From an uncultured Ruminococcus sp. (lineage in GTDB: Bacteria; Bacillota; Clostridia; Oscillospirales; Acutalibacteraceae): a DNA stretch of 64,000 bases. The DNA lies in contig CATXZD010000006.1 of assembly GCA_958403905.1 (NCBI GenBank), forward strand, positions 1 through 64,000, given 5' to 3'. Positions 24,684 through 33,285 of the stretch are shown here, piece after piece. Under the pieces are notes generated by a model, which was not told the DNA's origin, searched no databases, and worked only from the letters and a program-made list of their open reading frames with translations. Made by a program: the position numbers and the translations under genes. How positions within the stretch are numbered: the first letter of the stretch is position 1; every line of letters starts with the position of its first letter.

Positions 24684-27600
24684 TTATGCAGCGTAGTTCT
24701 TAGTTTCAAGGCAGAAACAGTAAAGCGCCTTTACAGAATCCTTAACGCTGTCAGAAATACTGCTTGAATTAATTGCCGAATAAACATAGCTTAAAACGCT
24801 GTAATCAAGTGTAAGTCCGTCAACCTCAACTTTATAGTCAACATCTACGTTCTTAGCATTTACACCTGCAATATCAATACGATAGTATCTGCCGTCCTTA
24901 ACAGGAGTTACAGTATTTCCGTTTACCGTAAATGTAAGCTCCTCTGCATTTACATCGTCAGCAACTGTAAAGTAATGTCTGATTACAGTTTCTGTTTTCA
25001 GCGAAATAAGCGAACCCGAGTATTTTACTTTATCGGAAGCGCCCGAAACAGCATATTTATACTCTGAAAGGTCAGGAAGCTCAGCAAGTGTCTTTTCATC
25101 ATCGGTAAGTACCGAGTTTGTATTGCTTGAAGTGACATCCGTCAAAGCTATTTCCGAATAAGCACCATAGTTAAGCATTGCCTTTACCAAGGTTACGGCT
25201 TTTGCATATTCTTCATTTGAAGAAGCGCCGTTAATAATCTGCTCTGCATACTTTTGAACGCTGTAATCATCAGAAATGCAAATTTCAAATCCGTTAATTA
25301 CAAAATAAGCTTTTATCTCATTGCCCATTTTTGAAGCCGAAACAGGGCAGGTAAACTGATAGTATCCATAGTCTTCATTATGAAAAGCATTATCCATTCC
25401 CAATTCAGAAATAACTGTTCCGTCACTGTAGCAGAACTTAATTGAGGGGTTCTTTTCTACAACATCCTGTTTAATATTTAAACAATAGTTAAGACCAATG
25501 CTTCCCGAAAGGCTCACGCTGTATCCTTCAACATAAGGTATGGTAATAAATTCGTTTTTACCATTTGCGTAACTATATGCTGTGGAAGCAACATAACCGT
25601 AAATAGTAGTTGTATTGGGGAATGTACTATAGTTATCATAAAACTTAACATTACCACTAAGAATGATTGCGTCTGATAAAGAAGTACACCTCACAAATGC
25701 ACTGTTACCAATGCTTTCAAGTGTTTTGGGAATTACAACAGATTTTAAAGATGTACAGTCCATGAAAGCACTTTGACCGATAGTTTTTATACTGTCTGTA
25801 ATCGGAGCACTTTTTAAAGAAGAGCATCCATCAAACAAGTGGCTCTTAATTTCTGTTACACCTTCCGGAAGAACAATGCTTTCCAATGATGTACAACCCT
25901 TGAAAACATAACTATCAATTGATGTTACGCTGTCGGGAATTTCAACATTCTTTAATGATGAACAAAACTCAAAAGCAGCATAATCAATGGATTCTACACC
26001 GTAAGGAATTGTAAGATTTTCCAAAGCTGTGCAATTATAAAACAGGCTAGATTTTATAGATGTTATTCCGACAGGAAGAGCAACATCCTTTAATGCTTCT
26101 GATTCTTTAAAAGCATACTGTTCAATTGATGTTACGCCGTCCGGAATATCTATACTTACCAAGTTTTTATTATATGAAAAAGCAAATTCTCCGATAGTCT
26201 CGACTGTGTCGGGAACACTGTAATTCTCGCCCGGCTTGTTAATCGGATAACTGATAAGCGTTGTTTTTTCTTTGTTAAAAAGAACACCGTCAATGCTTGC
26301 GAAATCAGGGTTTTCCTCGCTTACATTTATGCTCTCAAAACAAATTTCTTGACTGGACCAATGATCAGTTATAGCGTATAAATCAGTTACAGTTGAGGAA
26401 ATATTAAGGCTCTTAATATTCGGGCAATTTGCAAAAGTTGCATTGCTGCCTAAACTTGTTATACCTTCTTCAATGACGATATCCTTAATAAGAGAGTTCC
26501 ATCCGTTGGATACCCACGGAGTAGAGTCAGAACTATAACTAATTTCGCCGGTACCGCCTATTGTAAGTAAGCCTGTTGTTTTGTCAAAAGTATAGTGTGC
26601 TTCATTTCCGCATTTTCCCTGTATTTTTCCGTTAATACAATACCAATTTTCAAGAGCATAGTTATATGCATATGTATCTTCATCGGCATAAATCATATAA
26701 TTTTTTTCACTGCTCGGCAAGCTGTATTCGGGAATATCGCTAACAGATGCCGGAAAATGGATTTCCTCAACATTTTTAGCAAAGTTTATTGATCCTGTTC
26801 CAATACGAGTTACACCGTTTTCAAAAATAATTTTCTTTATTGATGTAGCATAACTAAAGAACGGTGCGTCAGATTCAGTTCCCCAACCAGACACTTTATA
26901 ATCATACATCTCACCGGTGCCGCTTATTACAAGCGTCTGAGTTTCTGCGTCAAACTCGTAATTAACATTATCTCCGCATTTTCCGCTGCCTTTAAAATAT
27001 TTTCCATTTGATTCAAATTTTGCATAATAGTTACTATCATTCATTGCAAAATAATAAGCCGGTCCGCCTATTGAACAATGTAAAACAACAGCGGTGCCGT
27101 GCGTTTTAAAAAATGCATTGTAACCTATATAGATTACGCTGTCCGGGATTTCAATATACTCCAACGAATCACAGTAATAGAATGCCTCATAATCTATACG
27201 CTCAATTCCGTCAGCCAATTTAACGCTTGACAATGATTCACATCCGTAAAAGCTGCTGTTTCCTATAGTTTTTACCGAAGAAGGAATATCTATTGACTCT
27301 AATGAAGTGCAATTGTAAAAAGCGTCATATCCAATGATTTTTACAGAAGAAGGAATATCTACTGATTTTATTGCAGAACACTCATAAAAAGCATAGCTGC
27401 CGATACTTTCAACACCGTTCTCAATTATTACATCAGTAATAGAAGCTTTAAACGCATTCCACGGCGAAGAATTATACGAGTAGTCTGTCATATCGCCGGT
27501 TCCGCTTATTGTAAGCGTACCCGTAGTCTGATCAAAAGCATATGTCAGATTATCGCCGCAGGTACCGTTATAAGCTGTTTCATCAGCCGCAACCGAGCTT

Positions 27601-27698
27601 TTTGCTTCTGCCGCAAACGCCGTCAGTGATACCTGACTCACACTTGTTATCATCGTTGCCGCAATTACAACAGCAACTAATTTTTTAAGTTTTTTCAC
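24684..27698 (-). CDS. secreted BspA-type leucine-rich-repeat protein
   Basis: A 1004-residue secreted protein starting at GTG 27698 after GAGGAG. A signal peptide (cleavage near AFAA-EA) precedes several blocks that begin CGDNLTYAFDQTTGTL-like and end with ISGTGDM; many LRR_5 repeats follow in the form SIDIPDGVTSIEQYAF (about residues 70-230 and 390-700). A C-terminal all-beta and helical region contains YAEQIINGA and VKAMLNYGAY, common in Ruminococcus surface proteins. No LPxTG motif, dockerin or anchor is evident. Proteins of this class bind host or microbial ligands. It lies between the peptide gene and the nucleotidyltransferase gene and has its own promoter, so its link with the maturation genes is uncertain. 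Confidence 0.9.
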   Translation of the reverse strand: MKKLKKLVAVVIAATMITSVSQVSLTAFAAEAKSSVAADETAYNGTCGDNLTYAFDQTTGTLTISGTGDMTDYSYNSSPWNAFKASITDVIIENGVESIGSYAFYECSAIKSVDIPSSVKIIGYDAFYNCTSLESIDIPSSVKTIGNSSFYGCESLSSVKLADGIERIDYEAFYYCDSLEYIEIPDSVIYIGYNAFFKTHGTAVVLHCSIGGPAYYFAMNDSNYYAKFESNGKYFKGSGKCGDNVNYEFDAETQTLVISGTGEMYDYKVSGWGTESDAPFFSYATSIKKIIFENGVTRIGTGSINFAKNVEEIHFPASVSDIPEYSLPSSEKNYMIYADEDTYAYNYALENWYCINGKIQGKCGNEAHYTFDKTTGLLTIGGTGEISYSSDSTPWVSNGWNSLIKDIVIEEGITSLGSNATFANCPNIKSLNISSTVTDLYAITDHWSSQEICFESINVSEENPDFASIDGVLFNKEKTTLISYPINKPGENYSVPDTVETIGEFAFSYNKNLVSIDIPDGVTSIEQYAFKESEALKDVALPVGITSIKSSLFYNCTALENLTIPYGVESIDYAAFEFCSSLKNVEIPDSVTSIDSYVFKGCTSLESIVLPEGVTEIKSHLFDGCSSLKSAPITDSIKTIGQSAFMDCTSLKSVVIPKTLESIGNSAFVRCTSLSDAIILSGNVKFYDNYSTFPNTTTIYGYVASTAYSYANGKNEFITIPYVEGYSVSLSGSIGLNYCLNIKQDVVEKNPSIKFCYSDGTVISELGMDNAFHNEDYGYYQFTCPVSASKMGNEIKAYFVINGFEICISDDYSVQKYAEQIINGASSNEEYAKAVTLVKAMLNYGAYSEIALTDVTSSNTNSVLTDDEKTLAELPDLSEYKYAVSGASDKVKYSGSLISLKTETVIRHYFTVADDVNAEELTFTVNGNTVTPVKDGRYYRIDIAGVNAKNVDVDYKVEVDGLTLDYSVLSYVYSAINSSSISDSVKDSVKALYCFCLETKNYAA

Positions 27699-27751
27699 GT
27701 TTTACTCTCCTCATCCTTGAATATATTTAATTTACAACATTTGACATAATC

Positions 27752-27780
27752 ATTGTAACATTTTTCCCATACAATATCAA
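27752..27780 (-). promoter_or_regulatory. promoter of the leucine-rich-repeat gene
   Basis: On the minus strand TTGATA (27780-27775) and TACAAT (27757-27752) are 17 bases apart, about 55 bases before GTG 27698. The downstream peptide gene could be read from it. Confidence 0.7.
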
Positions 27781-27909
27781 CTGAAAAATAGCCAAAATTT
27801 CGATACAAAACGAAGCACTTATTTCAGGCAACTGACAATAAAATGTTATACAACAGCAATACGATCAGGTAAACTGTTTGTTTTGCATATATGACGTAAC
27901 CTAAGCTTA

Positions 27910-29088
27910 TTAATCATTTGAGCTTATCACTTTATATTCATCTTTAATTCTTTCTCTTCTGAAAACAAGCGCTCTTAAAACACGGAACACGGTATAAAAC
28001 GGTTTTGCCCATTTATGCTTAAAGCAAAAAGGACAATATAATGAATACCAGAGTTCATCGGGAAAAAGTCTTGCCCGACAGTATTTTATTTTGGCAAAAA
28101 ACAGGCTGTGTTTACCGTTGCCCTGCATTGACCTGAACTGATTTCTGATTTTGTTGCTTTTAATGCCGTATGTTCCGCTGAAAAATATATACTCAAGCAT
28201 CTCAGACTCTTCATTATTTAAATCATCTTCAGTCAGACTTTGCGAACAGCAAAAAAGCTTAACGCTTAGTTCTCTTGCCATTCTTTCAAAATTTCTCAAA
28301 CCAAGCTGCTCTAAACTGTTATTCAGGCTGGCTTTGTCAATAGCTTCATAATACTTATTTATTATCAGATACAAATCAAAAAGGAATCTTATCCCTATTC
28401 CATATGTAGAATAATGCCTGTATGAATGGGCAATGAAATACAAATAAAAATCCTTACGGAAAAAATTTCTTTCATATCTGCCCTCGCACACATTTAAAAG
28501 TCTTGATGCACTGTCATTAAAATAATCCGCCAGCGCAGGCATATGACGGTCTTCAAACAGATAGGTATGCATCTCAAAATTATAAACAGGTTTTTTCAAG
28601 TAAGAATCGTGACAGCCTTTCCCAAAACATTTTATATCATAGCCTTCTGCCACAAAATAATCTCTTATTTTCTCCCTGAACTCAGGGTCAAACAAAAAAT
28701 CATTATCTGCCATTTGCCTCAGCCCTACACCGGGATAAAGCGACTTTATAATGATGCCTTTAAGCTGAACATACCATATTTTGTTTTCTTCCAGAAAATC
28801 AATCAACTTTTTGCGTTCAGCGTCAAACAAAATACTGTTCCTGACCGCTCTATCTCTGTCAGTTTTCCATTCAGCCATAAGCTGAGGCTCAAAACGCGAA
28901 GCTGTCGTTTTTTCAAGTGCTTTATATACAAGGGATTCAGTCGAATGCATCTTGCTCAGCTCATAAAGCATTCTCAAATCGGAACTGCCGAAATTGTCAA
29001 TATCGGGAATTGAATTATGAAAAACACAGGACACAAGATAACAAAGCTTAAACATAAGCTCTGAAGTTTCATTTTTCAATATTCCCAC
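27910..29088 (-). CDS. nucleotidyltransferase-family protein of peptide-maturation loci
   Basis: A 392-residue cytoplasmic protein resembling the NTP_transf_5 family (PF14907). The key stretch is VQLKGIIIKSLYPGVGLRQMADNDFLF, where LKG, the Arg, and the Asp-containing motif form the nucleotidyltransferase core; the remainder is helical. Members of this family recur beside HPr-kinase-like, PqqD-like and peptidase genes in ribosomal-peptide clusters such as kinase-bearing lasso loci, but their reaction is poorly defined. It overlaps the peptidase gene by 20 bases, so translation is coupled, and is the last gene of the maturation operon. The DxD-like acidic pair appears partly altered (DND), so activity is unproven. 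Confidence 0.8.
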   Translation of the reverse strand: MGILKNETSELMFKLCYLVSCVFHNSIPDIDNFGSSDLRMLYELSKMHSTESLVYKALEKTTASRFEPQLMAEWKTDRDRAVRNSILFDAERKKLIDFLEENKIWYVQLKGIIIKSLYPGVGLRQMADNDFLFDPEFREKIRDYFVAEGYDIKCFGKGCHDSYLKKPVYNFEMHTYLFEDRHMPALADYFNDSASRLLNVCEGRYERNFFRKDFYLYFIAHSYRHYSTYGIGIRFLFDLYLIINKYYEAIDKASLNNSLEQLGLRNFERMARELSVKLFCCSQSLTEDDLNNEESEMLEYIFFSGTYGIKSNKIRNQFRSMQGNGKHSLFFAKIKYCRARLFPDELWYSLYCPFCFKHKWAKPFYTVFRVLRALVFRRERIKDEYKVISSND

Positions 29089-29530
29089 CCCGATTATATT
29101 TTCTTGATTTTATCCTTTTAATTATAGATTTTGTTTTTAATACTAAATATCTTACACAAAACAAGTCACACCATAAATGAACATATACTCTGTACAGTCT
29201 GTTGTTGCTGTAAATCATCTTTCCGTTGCGGTTTACTGCCGTCAGAACACCAATAATATGACGGTCTGTGATTCCGTATTCCTTATTTATTCTATTGTCT
29301 CCGCAAATCACATAATCGTTTTCTCTGACCTTCAAAATTCTGTGCAGCACATACTGTCCGCTGTCGCGCCTGTAAAGCGGAACATCATACTTTTTCAGCC
29401 TGCCGCTCGGCTTTTCAATAATCAGAATATCTCGTTTTTCATGTATAAACGGCAGCATACTGTCGCCTGAATTTGTATAGACAAGTCTGCCGTATTTTTC
29501 AAAAACTTCCTCAAACGAACTTTTACTCAT
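29069..29530 (-). CDS. S24/S26-type serine peptidase (signal-peptidase-like)
   Basis: A 153-residue protein with the signal-peptidase/LexA core. Ser24 lies in GDSMLPF, the S-M-x-P motif; the second catalytic position is His63 in VLHRI, as in the Ser-His type (SipW/ER-like) rather than the Ser-Lys type; ICGDN supplies the conserved Gly-Asp. There is no clear N-terminal membrane helix. I chose ATG 29530, which overlaps the PqqD-like stop (GATGAGTAA). Such small peptidases occur next to PqqD and kinase genes and may remove leader or tail segments. The substrate is unknown; the three DLPF-tailed proteins nearby are candidates. Confidence 0.8.
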   Translation of the reverse strand: MSKSSFEEVFEKYGRLVYTNSGDSMLPFIHEKRDILIIEKPSGRLKKYDVPLYRRDSGQYVLHRILKVRENDYVICGDNRINKEYGITDRHIIGVLTAVNRNGKMIYSNNRLYRVYVHLWCDLFCVRYLVLKTKSIIKRIKSRKYNRGGNIEK

Positions 29531-29783
29531 CCAACGCTCCGATTTTTTTAAGATTGTCAATAACCATATCGACATCACTTTCTATTATACTGCGTGGAGC
29601 GTCATATTGTGAGAGCATTTTTTCAACAACATCATCACGTGTGACATCTGCTCTGAGCTGTTCAATAATTGTAGCAGCAGTTTTGTTGCTGCGAATAAGT
29701 CCCGAAAAAATCTTACTGTCAACAGCGACCATAATGTTTTCATCATCAACGGTCTGCATAACAAATTCATCCTTTAATTTCAT
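29523..29783 (-). CDS. PqqD-like peptide-recognition protein
   Basis: An 86-residue winged-helix protein of the PqqD family. Known PqqD-like domains (RRE elements) bind leader peptides and hand them to modifying enzymes. Recognisable features are VDSKIFSGLIRSNKTAATIIEQL, the central helix-loop of the family, and the C-terminal helix DVDMVIDNLKKIGAL. It starts in an ATGA-type overlap with the HPr-kinase-like gene and ends within the peptidase gene, so the three are tightly coupled. Its presence is the best single sign that a peptide or a protein tail is the substrate of this operon. Confidence 0.85.
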   Translation of the reverse strand: MKLKDEFVMQTVDDENIMVAVDSKIFSGLIRSNKTAATIIEQLRADVTRDDVVEKMLSQYDAPRSIIESDVDMVIDNLKKIGALDE

Positions 29784-30517
29784 TTAAAATCCTCCGTTAT
29801 CCTGTTATAGGCTGTAAGAACAGCACTCAAATCCATATTACAGCCGAGCGAATAAACCTGGACATTTGTCAGAATCCTGTCAGCAAGCATAATCGACTTT
29901 GCTGTTCTGTCCTTATCACTGCTTCGATATGCATACTTTAAAATCAAATGGAAAGCCTGTTTTCTATTTAGAGCTTCGATATTATTTTCAACACTTCTGT
30001 GAATAAAGCATATTGCTTTCAGAGGAAGAATTATATTATTTCCCAAATTATGCTTTCCGTTCCAAGGAGTTCCGCAAGCAAAAACTCCGTCCCTTCCTAT
30101 TTTCAAAAGAGGCTTATCGTCGTTGACCATTACAGCACGGTTTCCAAAATATTTTCTCCAAAGCGCCGTATGTGTTGATTTGCCAGTTCCGCTGTCTGCC
30201 GCGAACAAAAAGGCATTTCCGTCAACGGCTACAACAGAACCGTGAAACAGCCAAGTGCTGTAATCTATCATCTGCTCTGCAATTTTCCTGTATACTGCCA
30301 GCGTTTCAAGATATGAATCCGAAAAATATTTTGCATCTGTTTCAGAATTTGTGCTTTCGAATTTTTCTCTTTCAAAATTTATATCATTATTGTCAACCGT
30401 AACGACAAAATCAGGCTTTCCGTCATAAAGATATTCTCTGCACAATATGTGAACCTGATTAAAGCAGGAAGAAACACTGATATTTTTGTCAGCAATTCTA
30501 TATGTATTTGTAATCAT
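29780..30517 (-). CDS. HPr-kinase/PEP-carboxykinase-like protein
   Basis: A 245-residue ATP-binding protein with the HPr kinase fold. Walker A is SGTGKS at 109-114 (Lys113), followed by HTALW; a later VNDDKPLL carries the acidic pair, and GTPWNGK resembles the PEPCK-type loop. In known ribosomal-peptide loci such proteins phosphorylate the peptide, for example the C-terminal serine of paeninodin-type lasso precursors. Here no lasso cyclase is present and the shared tails lack a terminal serine, so the acceptor is unknown. ATG 30517 has an AGGTGA site. It is co-transcribed with the PqqD-like gene. Confidence 0.83.
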   Translation of the reverse strand: MITNTYRIADKNISVSSCFNQVHILCREYLYDGKPDFVVTVDNNDINFEREKFESTNSETDAKYFSDSYLETLAVYRKIAEQMIDYSTWLFHGSVVAVDGNAFLFAADSGTGKSTHTALWRKYFGNRAVMVNDDKPLLKIGRDGVFACGTPWNGKHNLGNNIILPLKAICFIHRSVENNIEALNRKQAFHLILKYAYRSSDKDRTAKSIMLADRILTNVQVYSLGCNMDLSAVLTAYNRITEDFK

Positions 30518-30602
30518 AAAATTTCACCTGATTGAGTAATCCTTTTGTTATGCAACGGCTGTTATTTTATTATTATTTATAATACTATCCGGTTAATCAG
30601 GA

Positions 30603-31061
30603 TTAATTTGCAGGAACAAACGGCAGTTCAACGGTTTCATCTTTTTGCGAAGCCTGTGATGTTGCATCAGTATCGTGCGAAGATGAGCTGTTGTTTGCTG
30701 TACTGCCCGAATCATTTGTCTTATCTAAAGCAGATGATGACGAAGCTTCAGACTTTTCATTGTAAGAACCGCTGTTATCGGATTTCTGAGTCAAAGAGGA
30801 TTTGTTGCCGTCATAATCCTCCTGTGAATGAGCTATAAAATCAAGATTGTCCTCGTCTGACTCAATCTCCTTTGCATCGGCAGACGAGTTTTTTGTGTCT
30901 TTGACATCGGTAGAATTTGTTAGCCCAACAACAGTTGTAACTTCTGTTTTGCCTGATTCGGATTTTTCTGTTTCAGACCCATTGCAAAACATCACAATCA
31001 CAATAATAATTGCTGTTATTATTACAACCGCAGCAGCTGTAAAAATAATTTTTTTCTTCAT
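30603..31061 (-). CDS. membrane-anchored low-complexity protein with ELPFVPAN tail
   Basis: A 152-residue protein. ATG 31061, behind TTGGAG, is preferred over an upstream in-frame codon. One membrane helix (residues ~4-25) is followed by ~110 residues of Ser, Asp, Asn, Lys and Thr with no cysteine, probably disordered and outside the cell. The C-terminus is DETVELPFVPAN, matching the ends of the dockerin protein upstream and of the 37-residue peptide at 24549. It lies between the dockerin gene (21-base gap) and the HPr-kinase-like gene. I do not recognise it; it may be a surface-displayed or processed substrate of the operon. Confidence 0.75.
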   Translation of the reverse strand: MKKKIIFTAAAVVIITAIIIVIVMFCNGSETEKSESGKTEVTTVVGLTNSTDVKDTKNSSADAKEIESDEDNLDFIAHSQEDYDGNKSSLTQKSDNSGSYNEKSEASSSSALDKTNDSGSTANNSSSSHDTDATSQASQKDETVELPFVPAN

Positions 31062-31081
31062 AGATTTCTCCAACACTTATA

Positions 31082-31441
31082 TTATTTTGCAGGTATAAAA
31101 GGCAAATCAACAATATCAGGATCTTTTGTTGTGGGCTGCGGCGGAACTGTCGGCATATCCGACAGACCCGAAAGAATATGCATTATCTTGGTAGCGTCAG
31201 AAATGGTTATCCTGCCGTCACCGTCAACATCTGCCAGCTTCTGCTGATTTTCGTCAAACATTTTAAGGTTAACCAGATATTTTTGAATATCTGTTGCGTC
31301 TCCAATACTAAGCCTTCCGTCTGAATTTAAGTCCCCCATCACAGCAGTGCTGTAAGCAGTTGCACCGATTAAAGAAAGACACATAGGAATTGATACGATT
31401 AGTAAGGCGGCAAGCACCTTGAGCATTTTAGATTTTTTCAC
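31082..31441 (-). CDS. small secreted dockerin protein with DLPFIPAK tail
   Basis: A 119-residue protein starting at GTG 31441 behind AAAGG. A signal peptide (cleavage near ATA-YS) leads directly to a full dockerin: DLNSDGRLSIGDAT and DVDGDGRITISDAT, both calcium loops intact. A short Pro-Thr linker follows, then the tail DPDIVDLPFIPAK. There is no catalytic domain, so the dockerin itself seems to be the functional unit, delivering the tail to a cohesin scaffold. It is the first gene of the maturation block downstream of the exporter genes. A dockerin protein with no enzyme but with a tag shared by two neighbours is unusual. Confidence 0.82.
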   Translation of the reverse strand: MKKSKMLKVLAALLIVSIPMCLSLIGATAYSTAVMGDLNSDGRLSIGDATDIQKYLVNLKMFDENQQKLADVDGDGRITISDATKIMHILSGLSDMPTVPPQPTTKDPDIVDLPFIPAK

Positions 31442-31671
31442 AGTAATAACCTTTCCTTTCCATTTAAAAAGCAATAACATACCTTCCTTTTTGCAAAACA
31501 GCTTTTTAATCTGACAAAAAGTGCATTGCATAGGATGAAATGAGTGTTTACCTGTATTTTATCATTTTATTCTGTAAATAGCAATTACTTAATGGCAATA
31601 ATATGGCTCAAATAAAATATGTTTTTATACGCCTCACATATGTCTGCCGTTTTATATTTCGGAAATAAATC

Positions 31672-32478
31672 TTAATTACCGGTACTTTTATAATATCTCA
31701 TACTGAACTTCCAGAAAAAGTAAGCGAGGGTATAAAGTATGATTCCGACAAACGGCGAAATATACATAAACCATTCGGGATATGCCGCCATATCCTCCTT
31801 GCGCAGCAAGAATTGTGCCGGAAAGTAATTTACAAATGCAAACGGCACTACAAATATCATAATGGACTGTATGAATTTATTATAAATACTAATCGGATAT
31901 CCTGCAAATTTGCGTAGATTCCAGTACATAATTTCTTTTAAGCTTTGTGTTTCTATAAAATAAATACTGATTGCAGAGAAAAACAGGAAAACCGCACCTT
32001 GTATAAGAACACCGCTTGCGATTGAAATAACATAATACAGAATAGTTACAGCATTCCACTCCACTCCCACATTGTTTGCCGACAAAATAAAAAGTATAAT
32101 TCCCAATGTTCCGTGACCAAGAGCTGCAAGCCAGTCTGCTCCGCACATTACAAGCTGAGTTAATATTCCGCGAGGTCTTACCATTACTCTGTCTATATCA
32201 CCGTGTTTTATCCAGTCAGAAAAATCACGCAAAGCCATAAAAAAGACAATAAAAATTCCGTATGTAATAAAAATCAGGCTGAACAGGAACATAAGCTCGT
32301 TGATATTCCAGTTATTAATGGTATCAAATTTCAGCAAAGCGAAATACATTGCAATAATTCCTGCCGCTTCCCTGAAAAACACGGCAAAAGACGAAATCAC
32401 AGAGTCAAGTTTATATTGAAAGCGTGTTTTAATACCTGATTTTGCATAAGCAAAAAACAATGAAACTATATCTTTCAT
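31672..32478 (-). CDS. ABC-2 type transporter permease
   Basis: A 268-residue integral membrane protein with six predicted segments, matching the ABC-2 family permeases of PF06182 (MKDIVSLFFAYAKSGIKTRF start, DFSDWIKHGDIDRVMVRP and FPAQFLL motifs). ATG 32478 follows GGGAGGA, three bases after the previous permease. Paired with the permease at 32482 and the ATPases at 33286 and 34284, it would form an asymmetric exporter. Similar four-gene exporters carry cationic drugs or peptides in Firmicutes and actinobacteria. Lying directly upstream of the maturation genes, it is the likely export route for their product. Confidence 0.85.
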   Translation of the reverse strand: MKDIVSLFFAYAKSGIKTRFQYKLDSVISSFAVFFREAAGIIAMYFALLKFDTINNWNINELMFLFSLIFITYGIFIVFFMALRDFSDWIKHGDIDRVMVRPRGILTQLVMCGADWLAALGHGTLGIILFILSANNVGVEWNAVTILYYVISIASGVLIQGAVFLFFSAISIYFIETQSLKEIMYWNLRKFAGYPISIYNKFIQSIMIFVVPFAFVNYFPAQFLLRKEDMAAYPEWFMYISPFVGIILYTLAYFFWKFSMRYYKSTGN

Positions 32479-32481
32479 AAC

Positions 32482-33270
32482 TTATCCTCCCTGCACTACT
32501 AGTCTTTTGATTCCTTTATTCCACAAAAGCTCACCGATAATATAAAGTACCGCTATCCATAAAATCTGCCTGCCAAAATTCATCAGTATTTCATAGCCTT
32601 GAAGCTGCCCGAGATACAACTGAACAGGTGTGAAGAAAATAGAATCTAACGGTGTAAATTTTATAATATTTAAAACAGGTTCCGGCATAAACCAAAGCGG
32701 GAGCAACGCACCCGAAAAAATGTTTACAACTACATTTTTTATAGTAATTAACCCCCACACATTAAACAGCCAGAATGCCAATGTCTGAACTATAAAGCTT
32801 ATATACCACAATACAACATAGCCAAGCACCGAACTGACAAGACAAAGAATAAAATTTCCTGCTCCGGCAGGCGGTTCAATTTTGGTAAACAGCATTGCAA
32901 TTATAACGGCAGGCAGAAAATTGAAAATCACTTTAAAAAATCCGTCCCCCAAATCCTCAAACAACATTCTAAATTTAAAATTAACAGGCTTGAGAAGCTC
33001 ATTTGCTATTGTTCCCTGTTTGATTTTATCCTGTAAAAACATTTCATTTTTCGAAAAAGCATTTGTAAGCCCAAGCGAAATTATAAAATTGGTTGTTACC
33101 ATTGAAAAGGTAATTCCGTCAATCTCGCTTGCTCCGCCGTATAACGCCTTGTATATACACCAGTACACTAAAAAAATCAGAACAGTATTCAAAATCCCCA
33201 TTATATACTCAAAACGATAAGCCATATTATTTCTGAATTTAATTGCGGCAAATTGTATGTAAGTACTCAT
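32482..33270 (-). CDS. ABC-2 type transporter permease
   Basis: A 262-residue membrane protein with six predicted segments and the same ABC-2 architecture as its downstream neighbour. Recognisable features are an N-terminal AAIKFRNNMAYRFEY helix, a cytoplasmic loop DKIKQGTIANELLKPVNF, and late FTPLDSIFFTPVQLYLG. ATG 33270 has a TTGGAGGTG site and the gap from the ATPase is 15 bases. The two permeases are only distantly similar, pointing to a heterodimeric channel. There is no sign of frame damage. Confidence 0.85.
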   Translation of the reverse strand: MSTYIQFAAIKFRNNMAYRFEYIMGILNTVLIFLVYWCIYKALYGGASEIDGITFSMVTTNFIISLGLTNAFSKNEMFLQDKIKQGTIANELLKPVNFKFRMLFEDLGDGFFKVIFNFLPAVIIAMLFTKIEPPAGAGNFILCLVSSVLGYVVLWYISFIVQTLAFWLFNVWGLITIKNVVVNIFSGALLPLWFMPEPVLNIIKFTPLDSIFFTPVQLYLGQLQGYEILMNFGRQILWIAVLYIIGELLWNKGIKRLVVQGG

Positions 33271-33285
33271 CTTGCACCTCCAAAC

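Noticed and set aside
27910..31441. A lasso-peptide cluster
   Set aside because: The asparagine-synthetase-like cyclase and the transglutaminase-like protease that define lasso loci are absent.
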